64,000 nt of DNA from an uncultured Rhizobiaceae group bacterium. GTDB lineage: Bacteria; Pseudomonadota; Alphaproteobacteria; Rhizobiales; Rhizobiaceae. The position numbers and the translations under genes were made by a program. Location: assembly GCA_937930635.1 (NCBI GenBank), contig CALHCF010000004.1, positions 1 to 64,000 of the forward strand. Reading direction: 5' to 3'. The notes under the pieces were generated by a model. It was given only the letters and a program-made list of their open reading frames with translations, ran no database searches and was not told where the DNA came from. Below, one piece after another: positions 1-8,748 of this stretch (position 1 is the first letter of the stretch; every line of letters begins with the position of its first letter).

Positions 1-65
1 GCGTGAATTATATCGAGTTGCGTGAATGAATTTTAAATTGTGTGAAGTATATCGCGTTGCGTGAA
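1..65. repeat. Imperfect direct repeats at the window edge
   Basis: Bases 1-26 and 40-65 are the same 26-base unit with three mismatches. Inside this, the heptamer GCGTGAA or GTGTGAA recurs four times at 19-20 base steps (starts 1, 20, 40, 59). The array may continue left of the window. Regularly spaced short repeats followed by a GC-richer end (CTCTGACCCC at 67-76) resemble the subterminal transposase-binding repeats of some insertion sequences such as the IS21 type, but no transposase is visible, so this is only a suggestion. Confidence 0.6.
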
Positions 66-76
66 GCTCTGACCCC

Positions 77-540
77 TGAGGGCCATCATACTATAGCATG
101 TAATGCAGCTACTTCATCATTGGAAAGTGGGACTCTTTTTAGGGATAATTTCGTGCAAAGAAATGAACTATGCACAATATAGCACTATATTTAACAAATC
201 TCACTAGAAAAAAAAATTTGATTTCATAATCGAAATAAATTTCATAACTTTGATTGAACACGCACACACAGATTAGCATAGAGTTTAATCTTTAATTTAT
301 AATACGCTAAATGTTTTTCTTCTTGTTTCCATAATTACATGTCATGTAAGTATATAGTTTCGTCATTTATTCCCGCAGCTTAACCCTTTCTCCGGTTTTG
401 TTGCATATTAGCAGCAAATACACCTACCACTGTTCAAAGGCCTATAACTCCGAAACTATTGAGATTCAGAATGTTTTTGTATTAATTGTTCTTTTTTAAA
501 GAGGACAAAAATTCTGAACAAAGATGAATGTATTTTCATG
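77..540. other. AT-rich gene-free stretch, probable foreign DNA
   Basis: This segment is strikingly richer in A and T than the rest of the window. It holds no open reading frame of credible length on either strand. It contains a near-perfect dyad at 331-353 and an 8-base inverted repeat (465-472 with 511-518). It lies between possible insertion-sequence repeats and a damaged tRNA-Val gene, as expected for the end of an integrated or decayed element. Beyond these signals nothing recognisable is seen. Confidence 0.55.
331..353. promoter_or_regulatory. 23-base dyad, possible operator
   Basis: TTACATG and CATGTAA flank a single central T at 342. Three further base pairs follow after one mismatch, giving 10 of 11 pairs in a 23-base dyad. 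Such a symmetric site could bind a dimeric regulator. No gene starts next to it inside the window, so the role is unknown. Confidence 0.3.
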
Positions 541-615
<75 letters not shown>

Positions 616-675
616 ATCTTTGCCAAACAAGGCAAATCAGGATTACCTTCACCACCGCACTATTGGATGGAAAGG

Positions 676-752
676 TGGCGCGAGTGACGGGACTCGAACC
701 CGCGACCTCCGGCGTGACAGGCCGGCACTCTAACCAACTGAGCTACACCCGC
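676..752 (-). tRNA. tRNA-Asp (anticodon GUC)
   Basis: The minus strand from 752 to 676 folds as a full 77-base tRNA. Acceptor strands GCGGGTG and CACTCGC pair with one G-U, the anticodon stem is CCGGC/GCCGG with loop CTGTCAC (anticodon GTC, aspartate), and the T loop is TTCGAGT. CCA is encoded at 678-676. A consensus-like promoter lies about 40 bases upstream, and the truncated tRNA-Val follows 60 bases downstream. Confidence 0.95.
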
Positions 753-792
753 GTGGGGAGAAAGGCCGAAAGACCCTTCAAGGTCGGTGTGT

Positions 793-821
793 GGAATACG
801 GATAGCACGAAGGCAAGTCAA
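793..821 (-). promoter_or_regulatory. Promoter of the tRNA-Asp unit
   Basis: On the minus strand a -35 box TTGACT (821-816) and a -10 box TATTCC (798-793) are separated by exactly 17 bases. The expected start of transcription falls a few bases later, ahead of the tRNA-Asp 5' end at 752. This is a good match to a housekeeping sigma-70 promoter. Confidence 0.55.
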
Positions 822-913
822 GCGACATTTCTGCAATTGTGGTGTTGGGGATGAAGGTTTTTGCGCAGAGATGAAAAAGCTCGGCTCAACGAACAATAGA
901 AGCCGGCTGCCGC

Positions 914-941
914 TTGCTTTGAACCGCCGTGTCGGCTAACT
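914..941 (+). promoter_or_regulatory. Weak candidate promoter of the nuo operon
   Basis: TTGCTT (914-919) and CTAACT (936-941) are 16 bases apart in the gap between the divergent tRNA-Asp promoter and nuoA. The match is loose. It is listed because the operon must be transcribed from about here and nothing better is visible. Confidence 0.25.
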
Positions 942-962
942 CAGAGCCAACTAGAACCGGTG

Positions 963-1337
963 ATGTACCCCATGGAACAATTGCTGCTTTCCTATCTCCC
1001 TGTGCTCATTTTTATGGGTGTTGCACTGGCGATCGGGCTGGCCTTGTTGATTGCTCCTTTTCTGGTTGCTTACCGGGCCCCTGACGACGAGAAACTGTCT
1101 GCATACGAATGTGGATTTGATGCCTTCGACGATGCCCGCATGAAGTTTGATGTGCGGTTCTATCTTGTGGCGATCCTCTTCATCATTTTTGATCTGGAAG
1201 TGGCCTTCCTGTTTCCCTGGGCTGTCAGCTTTGGATCGCTTGGCTGGTTCGGCTTCTGGTCAATGATGGTGTTCCTGGGGGTTCTTACAATCGGCTTTAT
1301 CTACGAATGGAAAAAAGGCGCGCTTGAGTGGGATTGA
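963..1337 (+). CDS. nuoA: NADH-quinone oxidoreductase subunit A
   Basis: NuoA is a small membrane subunit of respiratory complex I, at the junction of the membrane arm and the peripheral arm. The 124 residues show three hydrophobic helices (roughly 8-33, 62-85 and 90-112). The conserved loop YECGFD with following acidic residues sits between helices 1 and 2. Length fits the family. GTG at 960, ATG at 963 and ATG at 972 are all in frame; 963 is chosen, although 972 is also possible. It is the first gene of the nuo operon, 34 bases before nuoB. Confidence 0.95.
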   Translation: MYPMEQLLLSYLPVLIFMGVALAIGLALLIAPFLVAYRAPDDEKLSAYECGFDAFDDARMKFDVRFYLVAILFIIFDLEVAFLFPWAVSFGSLGWFGFWSMMVFLGVLTIGFIYEWKKGALEWD

Positions 1338-1371
1338 CCTCTGGCACGACTGAGATTCACGGACCTTTACT

Positions 1372-1953
1372 ATGGCCACTCAAGACGCATCCTCAACACT
1401 AATCGCTCCTAGTCCAAAGGGAGTGATCGACCCGTCGACGGGCAAGCCGATTGGCGCTGATGACGCCTATTTTGGTGAGATCAGTGATGAACTCGCTGAC
1501 AAGGGGTTTCTGGTTACTTCCACTGACGAATTGATCACCTGGGCGCGCACCGGCTCGCTGATGTGGATGACATTTGGTTTGGCTTGCTGCGCCGTTGAAA
1601 TGATGCAGCTTTCCATGCCGCGTTACGATGCCGAGCGGTTCGGCTTCGCTCCGCGTGCGTCTCCACGACAGTCTGATGTGATGATTGTTGCGGGTACTTT
1701 GACCAACAAAATGGCGCCTGCGCTGCGCAAGGTTTACGATCAGATGCCGGAACCGCGCTACGTGATCTCTATGGGCTCCTGCGCCAACGGGGGAGGGTAC
1801 TACCACTATTCCTATTCGGTTGTTCGCGGGTGCGACCGTATTGTGCCAGTGGACATCTATGTCCCGGGGTGCCCCCCAACGGCTGAAGCGCTTCTGTATG
1901 GAGTGCTGCTTCTGCAGAAGAAAATTCGCCGAACCGGCACAATTGAGCGTTAG
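1372..1953 (+). CDS. nuoB: NADH-quinone oxidoreductase subunit B
   Basis: NuoB is the complex I subunit that carries iron-sulfur cluster N2, the last electron carrier before quinone. The 193-residue protein has the paired cysteines LACCAVEMM (about residues 72-73), [10 protein letters not shown] and [11 protein letters not shown], the four expected ligands of N2. The N-terminal 35 residues are a Ser/Pro-rich leader of the length seen in related rhizobial proteins. It sits between nuoA and nuoC, 9 bases before the latter. Confidence 0.97.
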   Translation: MATQDASSTLIAPSPKGVIDPSTGKPIGADDAYFGEISDELADKGFLVTSTDELITWARTGSLMWMTFGLACCAVEMMQLSMPRYDAERFGFAPRASPRQSDVMIVAGTLTNKMAPALRKVYDQMPEPRYVISMGSCANGGGYYHYSYSVVRGCDRIVPVDIYVPGCPPTAEALLYGVLLLQKKIRRTGTIER

Positions 1954-1962
1954 GAGAGGTCG

Positions 1963-2577
1963 ATGGATACGCAATCCCTTCTTGATCTCAATGCTTATAT
2001 CGGAGAGCAACTCGGCGATAAACTGGACGGTTCTGAAATAGGCTACGGTGAATTGAACCTTGCGGTAACGCCCGACAACCTTGTGTCAGCATTGCGTTTC
2101 CTGCGCGATGATGTGCAAACCCAGTTTGTTTCATTCATCGATATTTGTGGTGTCGATTACCCGGAGCGGCGCAAGAGATTCGATGTTGTCTATCATCTGC
2201 TGAGTCCGCGCCAGAACCTGCGGGTTCGTGTGAAGGTCGCGACCGATTCCCAGACCCCGATTCCAAGTGTTGTGAGTGTTTTTCCCGGTGCCGATTGGTT
2301 TGAGCGTGAAGCTTACGATATGTACGGAATTTTATTTACCGGACACCCGGATTTGCGTCGTCTGCTGACCGACTACGGATTTGAGGGATATCCTTTGCGC
2401 AAGGACTTTCCACTGACCGGCTTTACTGAAGTTCGCTATGATGACGAGCAGAAACGTGTCGTTTACGAGCCGGTTGAATTGCGTCAGGAGTTCCGGGATT
2501 TCGATTTCCTCAGTCCCTGGGAAGGTACGGATTATGTCCTGCCTGGCGATGAGAAAGCCGAAGAGAAGGCGAAATAA
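1963..2577 (+). CDS. nuoC: NADH-quinone oxidoreductase subunit C
   Basis: NuoC is the 30 kDa subunit of the hydrophilic arm of complex I. The 204 residues contain the family core: [22 protein letters not shown] around residue 60, and the signature [26 protein letters not shown]-type segment near 110-140, followed by [10 protein letters not shown]. NuoC and NuoD are separate here, unlike the fused enterobacterial form. An AGGAG-like site (AGGAGAGG) precedes the ATG. A GFA-family gene begins 2 bases after the stop, interrupting the usual nuoC-nuoD junction. Confidence 0.97.
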   Translation: MDTQSLLDLNAYIGEQLGDKLDGSEIGYGELNLAVTPDNLVSALRFLRDDVQTQFVSFIDICGVDYPERRKRFDVVYHLLSPRQNLRVRVKVATDSQTPIPSVVSVFPGADWFEREAYDMYGILFTGHPDLRRLLTDYGFEGYPLRKDFPLTGFTEVRYDDEQKRVVYEPVELRQEFRDFDFLSPWEGTDYVLPGDEKAEEKAK

Positions 2578-2579
2578 CT

Positions 2580-3002
2580 GTGCCTGAACTAAGCGGAACA
2601 TGCCTGTGCGGTGATGTAACAGTGGAGGCAACCCCGCGAATACACGAGATGGGAACCTGTCACTGCGCGGTGTGTCGTAAGTGGTCAGCCGGGCCGTTCA
2701 TGACGTTTGATTGCGGAGACAATGTTGTCGTCAAAGTGCAAAACAGCTTTGGTGTTTACAAGTCGTCGCAATGGGCTGAGCGCGTCTTCTGCAAAATCTG
2801 CGGAACGTCAGTTGCATGGAGATTGCAACAAGGCGGTGAATACCATCTATCGGCGCAGCTTTTTGAAGAGACTGCCAACTACCCACTTGGGTTACAGGTT
2901 TTTATTGACGAAAAGCCGGATAACTACAATTTCGCAGAGAAAACAAAAACAATGACGGGTGAAGAGGTCTTCGCCATGTTCTCCTCGCCAGAAGAAAGCT
3001 GA
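2580..3002 (+). CDS. GFA/CENP-V family zinc protein inside nuo (copy 1)
   Basis: This 140-residue protein has the GFA (glutathione-dependent formaldehyde-activating enzyme, CENP-V) fold. Zinc ligands are visible as GTCLCGDV near the N terminus, [10 protein letters not shown] (about 23-32) and FCKICGTSV (about 65-73). The family binds two zinc ions; true glutathione-formaldehyde activity is proven for few members, so function is open. It starts at GTG 2580, 2 bases after nuoC, and ends 1 base before the nuoD ATG, so it is co-translated with complex I subunits. A second, diverged family member lies between nuoH and nuoI. Confidence 0.85.
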   Translation: MPELSGTCLCGDVTVEATPRIHEMGTCHCAVCRKWSAGPFMTFDCGDNVVVKVQNSFGVYKSSQWAERVFCKICGTSVAWRLQQGGEYHLSAQLFEETANYPLGLQVFIDEKPDNYNFAEKTKTMTGEEVFAMFSSPEES

Positions 3003-3003
3003 T

Positions 3004-4194
3004 ATGCCCGAAGTCGATATCCGCAATTTCAATATCAATTTTGGCCCCCAGCATCCGGCGGCCCACGGGGTCTTGCGCCTGGTTCTGGAGCTTGATGGCG
3101 AGGTGGTCGAGCGCGTCGACCCGCATATTGGTTTGCTGCATCGCGGGACTGAAAAACTGATAGAACAGAAAACCTATCTGCAGGCCATGCCGTATTTCGA
3201 CCGGCTAGACTATGTTGCCCCCATGAATCAAGAACATGCGTTTTGTCTTGCCACTGAAAGGCTTGTTGGCCTTGAAGTGCCAAAACGAGGCCAGTTGATT
3301 AGAGTTCTGTATTCAGAGATCGGCCGCATTCTTTCCCATCTGCTCAATGTGACAACACAGGCTATGGATGTTGGTGCGCTCACTCCTCCTCTGTGGGGGT
3401 TTGAAGAGCGAGAAAAGCTGATGGTCTTTTACGAACGTGCCTCTGGATCACGGATGCATGCCGCGTATTTCAGACCCGGCGGAGTTCACCAGGACCTGCC
3501 GACCCGTCTCATTGAGGACATTGGAACGTGGTGCGATGAATTCCCCAGGGCACTGGATGATATTGATGCCCTGTTGACACAAAACCGCATCTTCAAACAG
3601 CGCAATGTGGATATCGGCGTCATATCTCTCGAAGATGCCTGGGCGTGGGGCTTCTCGGGCGTAATGGTGCGGGGGTCCGGTGCAGCCTGGGATTTGCGGC
3701 GTTCTCAGCCCTACGAGTGCTATGATGAACTGGAGTTTGATATTCCGGTTGGCAAAAATTGCGACAATTACGATCGGTACGTTATCCGCATGCTGGAAAT
3801 GCGTGAATCAACCAAGATTATGAAGCAGTGCGTCGATAAATTGTTGAGTGCCGAAGGGCAGGGGCCTGTTTCGTCAACCGACGGTAAGGCTGTGCCGCCC
3901 AGACGTGGTGAGATGAAGCGGTCCATGGAAGCGCTGATTCAGCATTTCAAGCTCTACACCGAGGGATTTAAAGTTCCGGCAGGCGAGGTTTATGCTGCCG
4001 TTGAAGCACCAAAAGGCGAGTTCGGGGTCTATCTGATTTCAGACGGTTCCAACAAACCTTACCGCTGCAAACTGCGCGCTCCCGGTTTCGCCCATCTGCA
4101 GGCAATGGACTATATGTGTCGCGGACATTTGTTGGCTGATGTCGGTGCTGTCCTTGGCTCGATGGATATCGTGTTTGGCGAGGTGGATCGCTAA
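3004..4194 (+). CDS. nuoD: NADH-quinone oxidoreductase subunit D
   Basis: NuoD is the 49 kDa complex I subunit, which forms the quinone pocket with NuoB and derives from a hydrogenase large subunit. The 396 residues show [14 protein letters not shown] near the start, then [29 protein letters not shown] and a C terminus ending [12 protein letters not shown], all diagnostic. The start at 3004 is preferred over upstream in-frame 2959, which would overlap the GFA gene by 44 bases. An inverted repeat follows 5 bases after the stop, before the FkbM gene. Confidence 0.97.
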   Translation: MPEVDIRNFNINFGPQHPAAHGVLRLVLELDGEVVERVDPHIGLLHRGTEKLIEQKTYLQAMPYFDRLDYVAPMNQEHAFCLATERLVGLEVPKRGQLIRVLYSEIGRILSHLLNVTTQAMDVGALTPPLWGFEEREKLMVFYERASGSRMHAAYFRPGGVHQDLPTRLIEDIGTWCDEFPRALDDIDALLTQNRIFKQRNVDIGVISLEDAWAWGFSGVMVRGSGAAWDLRRSQPYECYDELEFDIPVGKNCDNYDRYVIRMLEMRESTKIMKQCVDKLLSAEGQGPVSSTDGKAVPPRRGEMKRSMEALIQHFKLYTEGFKVPAGEVYAAVEAPKGEFGVYLISDGSNKPYRCKLRAPGFAHLQAMDYMCRGHLLADVGAVLGSMDIVFGEVDR

Positions 4195-4198
4195 CGCC

Positions 4199-4219
4199 AC
4201 CCAAAGTTAACGTTTGGGT
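4199..4219 (+). other. Inverted repeat just after nuoD
   Basis: ACCCAAA (4199-4205) and TTTGGGT (4213-4219) are perfect 7-base complements around a 7-base loop. The dyad begins 5 bases after the nuoD stop. No T tract follows, so it is not a classical terminator. It could stabilise the 3' end of a processed nuoABCD message or reduce read-through into the inserted gene. Confidence 0.4.
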
Positions 4220-4299
4220 AACCATCCAGATAATCCATAGACCTTTTTGGTACAGGTTTCTGCTAGAATGCCCCTTCAGCCGATATGGTGGCATGGACT

Positions 4300-5256
4300 A
4301 TGGCAGAAGCACTTAGACACGACGCAATCACAGTAAACTGGCAAAACGGCCAAATTGACGGCGCTTCCGCAAGCGAGCGTCTGGCGTTGAATCTTATGGC
4401 TTTGGCCGTAAAGTTGACCAACTACCCCAATCGCCCCGGCTTCTCCAAGATATGCGGTGCCATTAAGAGTTTCTTGCCGAGTGAAAAGCCGGTTCGAGTC
4501 CAATATCCTGACGGGACTGAATATCAGTTTCCCTATGCCGACCCTTACTGGTCGTGTCTCTGTTCGCCAGGGTTTCTCTATGAGCAGGAAATACACTTTT
4601 TTCTAAAGCGCGCCCGTGATGTCGACTACACCTTTGTCGATTGTGGTGCGAACTTTGGTTTCTGGTCGCTGCTGGTGTCGGGCCCTCGTTTTGGAGAAAA
4701 AAAGGCGGTGGCCGTCGAAGCTTCAAGCCAGAGCTTCGGAAGGGCCATGCGAAACTCCGTTCTCAATGATAATCGCTTCTCCGCCCACCATCGCGCGATT
4801 GGAGACGAAACGGGTAAGAAGCTCACTCTTTACGGAGGGGCCAAACACGAACAGCGCTCGGTCAATGTTGACGAAGATGTCGGCCCGGCGCTGGAGACAG
4901 TCACCAGTATCGCAATTGCCGATCTTCCGGAAGTCAAAAATGCGACCGGAAAATTTGTGCTGAAACTGGATGTGGAAGGTATGGAGATAACCGCTTTGCG
5001 CGGTGCAGAACCCATCCTTGAACTGGATACACTGGTAATCTTTGAAGATCACGGCAGCGACCGGCAGCACACCAATGCGGCCATGATAATGGCAGAATTT
5101 GGGATGCATGTCTTCGCCGGGCTGCCCGACGGGAATTTCTTTGAAATTACTGACATAAATCAAATGACGCCCTATAAGACGGCCCGCCGCAAGGGGTATG
5201 ATTTCTTCGCAACGCGCAGTGAATTCTGGATCGGTGTACTAAGCGCCAAACGCTGA
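4300..5256 (+). CDS. FkbM family methyltransferase inside nuo
   Basis: This 318-residue protein resembles the FkbM family of SAM-dependent methyltransferases. Motif I is FVDCGANFGFWSLL at about residues 110-123, an acidic VEAS motif follows about 20 residues later, and LKLDVEGME is the FkbM-type motif near 225. Family members usually O-methylate sugars or small molecules; the substrate here is unknown. It sits between nuoD and nuoE with gaps of 105 and 156 bases, looser than its neighbours, so it may be a later insertion. ATG 4300 and ATG 4285 are both possible starts. Confidence 0.75.
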   Translation: MAEALRHDAITVNWQNGQIDGASASERLALNLMALAVKLTNYPNRPGFSKICGAIKSFLPSEKPVRVQYPDGTEYQFPYADPYWSCLCSPGFLYEQEIHFFLKRARDVDYTFVDCGANFGFWSLLVSGPRFGEKKAVAVEASSQSFGRAMRNSVLNDNRFSAHHRAIGDETGKKLTLYGGAKHEQRSVNVDEDVGPALETVTSIAIADLPEVKNATGKFVLKLDVEGMEITALRGAEPILELDTLVIFEDHGSDRQHTNAAMIMAEFGMHVFAGLPDGNFFEITDINQMTPYKTARRKGYDFFATRSEFWIGVLSAKR

Positions 5257-5412
5257 GCGCGCGTTGAGACGCTGCCGCGCGTCCAAGCCGAAAATCATTC
5301 AATACACATGGCTTAAAAACACTGGAATGTGCAGCCTTCTGACTATAGCCTTTTGCACTGCCTGTGCTAGAAGCAGGGCAAAGATTCAGCCTGCATAGTG
5401 GTATCGTTTCGA

Positions 5413-6504
5413 ATGTCTGTTCGTCGCTTAGCCGAAGACACTGTTCAGCCCGCAAAGTTCGCTTTTAACAAGAGCAATGCGGCATGGGCCAAACGTAAAA
5501 TTAAAGACTATCCGAAAGGGCGTGAAGCCTCAGCTGTTATACCGCTGTTGATGCGGGCGCAGGAGCAGGATGGTTGGGTGACCAAAGCGGCAATTGAATA
5601 TGTTGCCGAAATGCTGGACATGCCGCTTATCCGGGTGCTGGAAGTGGCGACTTTCTATACCCAGTTCCAACTCGCGCCGGTTGGAAAACTAGCCCATATT
5701 CAGGTTTGTGGCACCACACCGTGCATGTTGCGCGGGTCGGAAGATCTGATGAAAGTATGCAAAAAGCGAATTGCTGAAAAACCGTTCGAGCTTTCGGCCA
5801 ACGGCAATTTGTCCTGGGAAGAAGTTGAATGTCAGGGCGCATGCGTCAACGCGCCAATGGTTATGATTTTCAAGGATACCTACGAAGATCTGACGCCTGA
5901 TCGGCTGGAAGAAATTATCGACGAATTCGAAGCGAGTAAGGGACAAGAGGTCGTACCGGGGCCGCAGATTGATCGCATTTTTTCTGCACCCGTTGGAGGC
6001 TTGACCTCACTGACCGAAGATTTGCCTGTTGTCGGTCGCCGGGCGGCAAACGGAAATAGCAAAACCAGCAGGACTGCGAAGAAGTCTGGCGCCGGAAAAT
6101 CTAAAACTTCAAAGAGCGTGGCGGCAGAAACAGCGAAGGCACCTGCGACACTGGTTCAGGCGTCTACTAAGAAGAAAGCCACTTCGCCGCGCAAGACAGG
6201 GCAAGCCAGAAAGCCGGCAGAAAAGAGCAAGGTAACTGCTTCTGAGAAAGTAGATCCAAAGGAAAAGAACCGTCCTTCAAAAATGCGCAAGCCCGCCAAG
6301 CCTGATGATCTCAAACTCATTTCCGGAGTTGGTCCCAAGATTGAGGGCATTTTGAACGGGCTTGGGATTTACAAGTTCGAGCAGATCGCCAAATGGAAGA
6401 AAGCGGAGCGGGACTGGGTTGATGGCTATCTGAAGTTTAAGGGGCGGATTGATCGGGACAACTGGGTCAAACAGGCCAAGGCACTTGCGAAGGGAGCCCT
6501 TTGA
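5413..6504 (+). CDS. nuoE: NADH-quinone oxidoreductase subunit E with HhH tail
   Basis: NuoE is the 24 kDa complex I subunit holding 2Fe-2S cluster N1a. Residues 1-175 are the classical domain, with ligands in CGTTPCMLRG and VECQGACVNAPM. Residues 205-300 are a Lys/Ala/Ser-rich low-complexity linker. Residues 300-363 form a helix-hairpin-helix-like domain (LKLISGVGPKIEGILNGLG, then WVDGYLKFKGRI). At 363 residues it is about twice the enterobacterial length; rhizobial NuoE proteins are known to carry such tails. ATG 5413 (MSVRRLAED) matches the usual rhizobial start better than GTG 5398. The stop overlaps the next ATG. Confidence 0.93.
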   Translation: MSVRRLAEDTVQPAKFAFNKSNAAWAKRKIKDYPKGREASAVIPLLMRAQEQDGWVTKAAIEYVAEMLDMPLIRVLEVATFYTQFQLAPVGKLAHIQVCGTTPCMLRGSEDLMKVCKKRIAEKPFELSANGNLSWEEVECQGACVNAPMVMIFKDTYEDLTPDRLEEIIDEFEASKGQEVVPGPQIDRIFSAPVGGLTSLTEDLPVVGRRAANGNSKTSRTAKKSGAGKSKTSKSVAAETAKAPATLVQASTKKKATSPRKTGQARKPAEKSKVTASEKVDPKEKNRPSKMRKPAKPDDLKLISGVGPKIEGILNGLGIYKFEQIAKWKKAERDWVDGYLKFKGRIDRDNWVKQAKALAKGAL

Positions 6505-6815
6505 TGGCCCAATTCAACAAAGCCGCTGCCGGGGCTGCGCTCGGGGTCCTGTGGCCCGGCATGTTAATGCGCTTGTTGTCACTGATCGCGTCGATTGCCT
6601 CTGTAGTCGGTGTTTTGACCTTCTTCTTCTTTGATGGACTTGTACCCTATCGCTGGTGGCTGATTGTTGGAGGTGGTCTGGGGGCTTTTGTCTTTGGCCT
6701 CATAGGAGACCGCTTCACGCCAACGCGTGAAGACATGAGGGAAATTGACGTCGATGCGCTGGTACATGGAGACCTCGCCGAAGGTCTGCACGGAAATGAC
6801 GGAGAGCAACACTGA
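6504..6815 (+). CDS. Small membrane protein between nuoE and nuoF
   Basis: The 103-residue protein has two strong membrane helices (about 25-45 and 52-73: [18 protein letters not shown] and [18 protein letters not shown]). An acidic soluble C terminus of about 30 residues follows. The family is not recognised. The ATG overlaps the nuoE stop in TGATG, and its own stop overlaps the nuoF ATG in the same way. Its translation is therefore tied to both subunits of the NADH-oxidising module. A role in complex I assembly or membrane attachment is a context-based guess. Confidence 0.75.
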   Translation: MAQFNKAAAGAALGVLWPGMLMRLLSLIASIASVVGVLTFFFFDGLVPYRWWLIVGGGLGAFVFGLIGDRFTPTREDMREIDVDALVHGDLAEGLHGNDGEQH

Positions 6816-8119
6816 TGCTGCAGGATAAAGACCGCATTTTCACCAATATTTACGGAATTCACGACCGTTCCCTAAAGGGGGCGATGAAGCGTGGGCATTG
6901 GTCCGGAACCGCACGTTTTATAAAAAAAGGCCGGGACTGGGTGATCAATCAGACCAAAGAGTCGGGTTTGCGTGGACGAGGCGGTGCAGGCTTCCCGACC
7001 GGACTGAAATGGTCCTTTATGCCCAAGGAAGTTGGCGAACGTCCCCATTACCTTGTGATCAATGCCGATGAGTCTGAGCCTGGCACCTGCAAAGACCGCG
7101 ATATTATGCGCCATGACCCGCATACCCTGATCGAAGGGTGTCTGATTGCGGGTTTCGCAATGGGTGCACATGCCTGCTACATCTATGTGCGGGGGGAATA
7201 TGTCCGCGAACGCGAGGCGCTCGAAGCGGCTATTGAAGAGTGTTACGAAGCCAATTTGTTAGGTAAAAACAACAAGAACGGCTGGGATTATGATATTTAT
7301 GTTCATCATGGTGCCGGTGCCTATATCTGCGGCGAGGAAACGGCACTGCTGGAAAGCCTTGAGGGCAAGAAAGGCCAGCCCCGTCTGAAGCCGCCGTTCC
7401 CGGCCAATGTGGGTCTTTATGGTTGCCCCACCACCGTCAACAACGTGGAATCAGTGGCTGTCGTGCCCACCATTTTGCGACGCGGGGCGGATTGGTTTGC
7501 GTCCTTTGGTGCGGAAAACAACCGGGGAACCAAGCTGTTTTGTGTGTCAGGGCATGTAAACCAACCTGCCACGTTTGAAGATGCGATGTCGGTTCCCTTC
7601 CGTGAACTGATTGACAAACATTGTGGCGGGGTCCGCGGTGGCTGGGACAACCTGCTTGCGGTCATTCCCGGCGGCTCATCTGTACGTTGTGTACCCGCCG
7701 ATCAGATTATCGATTGTCCGATGGATTTTGACTCGCTTGGTGCACTCAAGTCCGGTCTTGGTACAGCGGCTATCATAGTCATGGATAGGTCCACCGACAT
7801 CATCCGCGCTATCTGGAGGTTGAGTGCCTTCTACAAGCATGAAAGCTGCGGCCAGTGCACTCCATGTCGGGAAGGGACCGGCTGGATGATGCGTGTGATG
7901 GAGCGCATGGTGGAGGGGCGCGCCGAAAAACGTGAGATCGATATGCTGTTTGACGTGACCAAACAGATTGAGGGTCACACGATTTGTGCGCTGGGTGACG
8001 CCGCAGCGTGGCCAATTCAGGGGCTGATCAATCACTTTCGTCCTGAGATGGAAGCGCGGATCGACAGCTATACCTATAGGTCAGACAAGGATGGCGCGGT
8101 GCGGGAGGCAGCGGAGTGA
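6815..8119 (+). CDS. nuoF: NADH-quinone oxidoreductase subunit F
   Basis: NuoF is the 51 kDa complex I subunit that oxidises NADH, holds FMN and carries 4Fe-4S cluster N3. In 434 residues are the NADH-binding glycine loop [14 protein letters not shown] (about 49-62), the FMN-proximal [19 protein letters not shown], and the N3 ligands [12 protein letters not shown] (about 343-354) with a fourth cysteine in [10 protein letters not shown]. The start overlaps the stop of the preceding membrane protein (TGATG). The last codon overlaps the GTG of a 43-codon reading frame. Confidence 0.98.
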   Translation: MLQDKDRIFTNIYGIHDRSLKGAMKRGHWSGTARFIKKGRDWVINQTKESGLRGRGGAGFPTGLKWSFMPKEVGERPHYLVINADESEPGTCKDRDIMRHDPHTLIEGCLIAGFAMGAHACYIYVRGEYVREREALEAAIEECYEANLLGKNNKNGWDYDIYVHHGAGAYICGEETALLESLEGKKGQPRLKPPFPANVGLYGCPTTVNNVESVAVVPTILRRGADWFASFGAENNRGTKLFCVSGHVNQPATFEDAMSVPFRELIDKHCGGVRGGWDNLLAVIPGGSSVRCVPADQIIDCPMDFDSLGALKSGLGTAAIIVMDRSTDIIRAIWRLSAFYKHESCGQCTPCREGTGWMMRVMERMVEGRAEKREIDMLFDVTKQIEGHTICALGDAAAWPIQGLINHFRPEMEARIDSYTYRSDKDGAVREAAE

Positions 8120-8247
8120 TTGACCTTGCTGAACAAGCGACTTGTTGGAAGCTGACCCTTTTGTTTGGTAGCGGTGTATCAATCGGTTTCGCTTTAATTA
8201 TTTGGGCGACGGATTTGTTGTTTGCCCGGTGCTGGGGTGCGCCGTAA
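8116..8247 (+). CDS. 43-residue membrane peptide coupled to nuoF
   Basis: A GTG at 8116 overlaps the nuoF stop (GTGA), and the frame stays open for 43 codons to TAA 8245-8247. The translation begins [12 protein letters not shown], then has one hydrophobic helix of about 22 residues (about 12-34) and a short Cys/Trp/Gly-containing tail ending RCWGAP. The TAA overlaps the ATG of the next gene (TAATG). Exact stop/start overlap at both ends argues for real translation. The gene is too short for default gene finders. No family recognised; a small complex I-associated membrane protein is a guess from context. Confidence 0.55.
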   Translation: MIDLAEQATCWKLTLLFGSGVSIGFALIIWATDLLFARCWGAP

Positions 8248-8705
8248 TGCATCTGGCTGAACTCAACATCGCCTATCCGAAATTCGGCAATGATGATCCA
8301 CGATTTGCGGGCTTCATGGATAATCTGGTGCGGATCAACGAACTTGGCTTTACCATGCCAGGGTTCGTCTGGTTCCACATGGATGAATCCGGTCATGCCA
8401 TGAACCAGCAAACGCCTTGGCCCGGTGCAGCGGCCAATATGTCGGTTTGGCAAACACCGGAGCATCTGGAGCATTTTGTATGGAACACGGTGCATAAGCA
8501 GTTCTACAACCGCAAGCATGAATGGTTCGATGCCATGGACAGCCATCACTTTGTCATGTGGTGGGTCGAAGAAGGGCATAAGCCAACGCTGGATGAGGCC
8601 AAAGAACGGCTGGACTATCTGAACGAACACGGCGATACCGACCACGCCTTCACCTGGGCGCATTTGCCTCATGTGAAACTCTGGCAAAAGCAGCGGTGCG
8701 GATAA
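8247..8705 (+). CDS. DUF3291 domain protein inside nuo
   Basis: This 152-residue protein fits DUF3291, a family related to the antibiotic-biosynthesis monooxygenase ferredoxin-like fold. Hallmarks are the opening [24 protein letters not shown] near 38-49, NMSVWQTPEHLEHFVW near 65-80, and HHFVMWWVEEGHKPTLDEA near 99-117. Biochemical function of the family is not established. The start at 8247 is fixed by the TAATG overlap with the preceding 43-codon frame; the upstream in-frame TTG 8202 is disfavoured. It lies between nuoF and nuoG. Confidence 0.8.
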   Translation: MHLAELNIAYPKFGNDDPRFAGFMDNLVRINELGFTMPGFVWFHMDESGHAMNQQTPWPGAAANMSVWQTPEHLEHFVWNTVHKQFYNRKHEWFDAMDSHHFVMWWVEEGHKPTLDEAKERLDYLNEHGDTDHAFTWAHLPHVKLWQKQRCG

Positions 8706-8748
8706 AAATTATACGGCGCAACACGCGCGCAAAACAGGAAATTTGGCC

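Noticed and set aside
660-896. Frames over the tRNA-Asp gene
   Set aside because: They are translations of the tRNA itself and its promoter.
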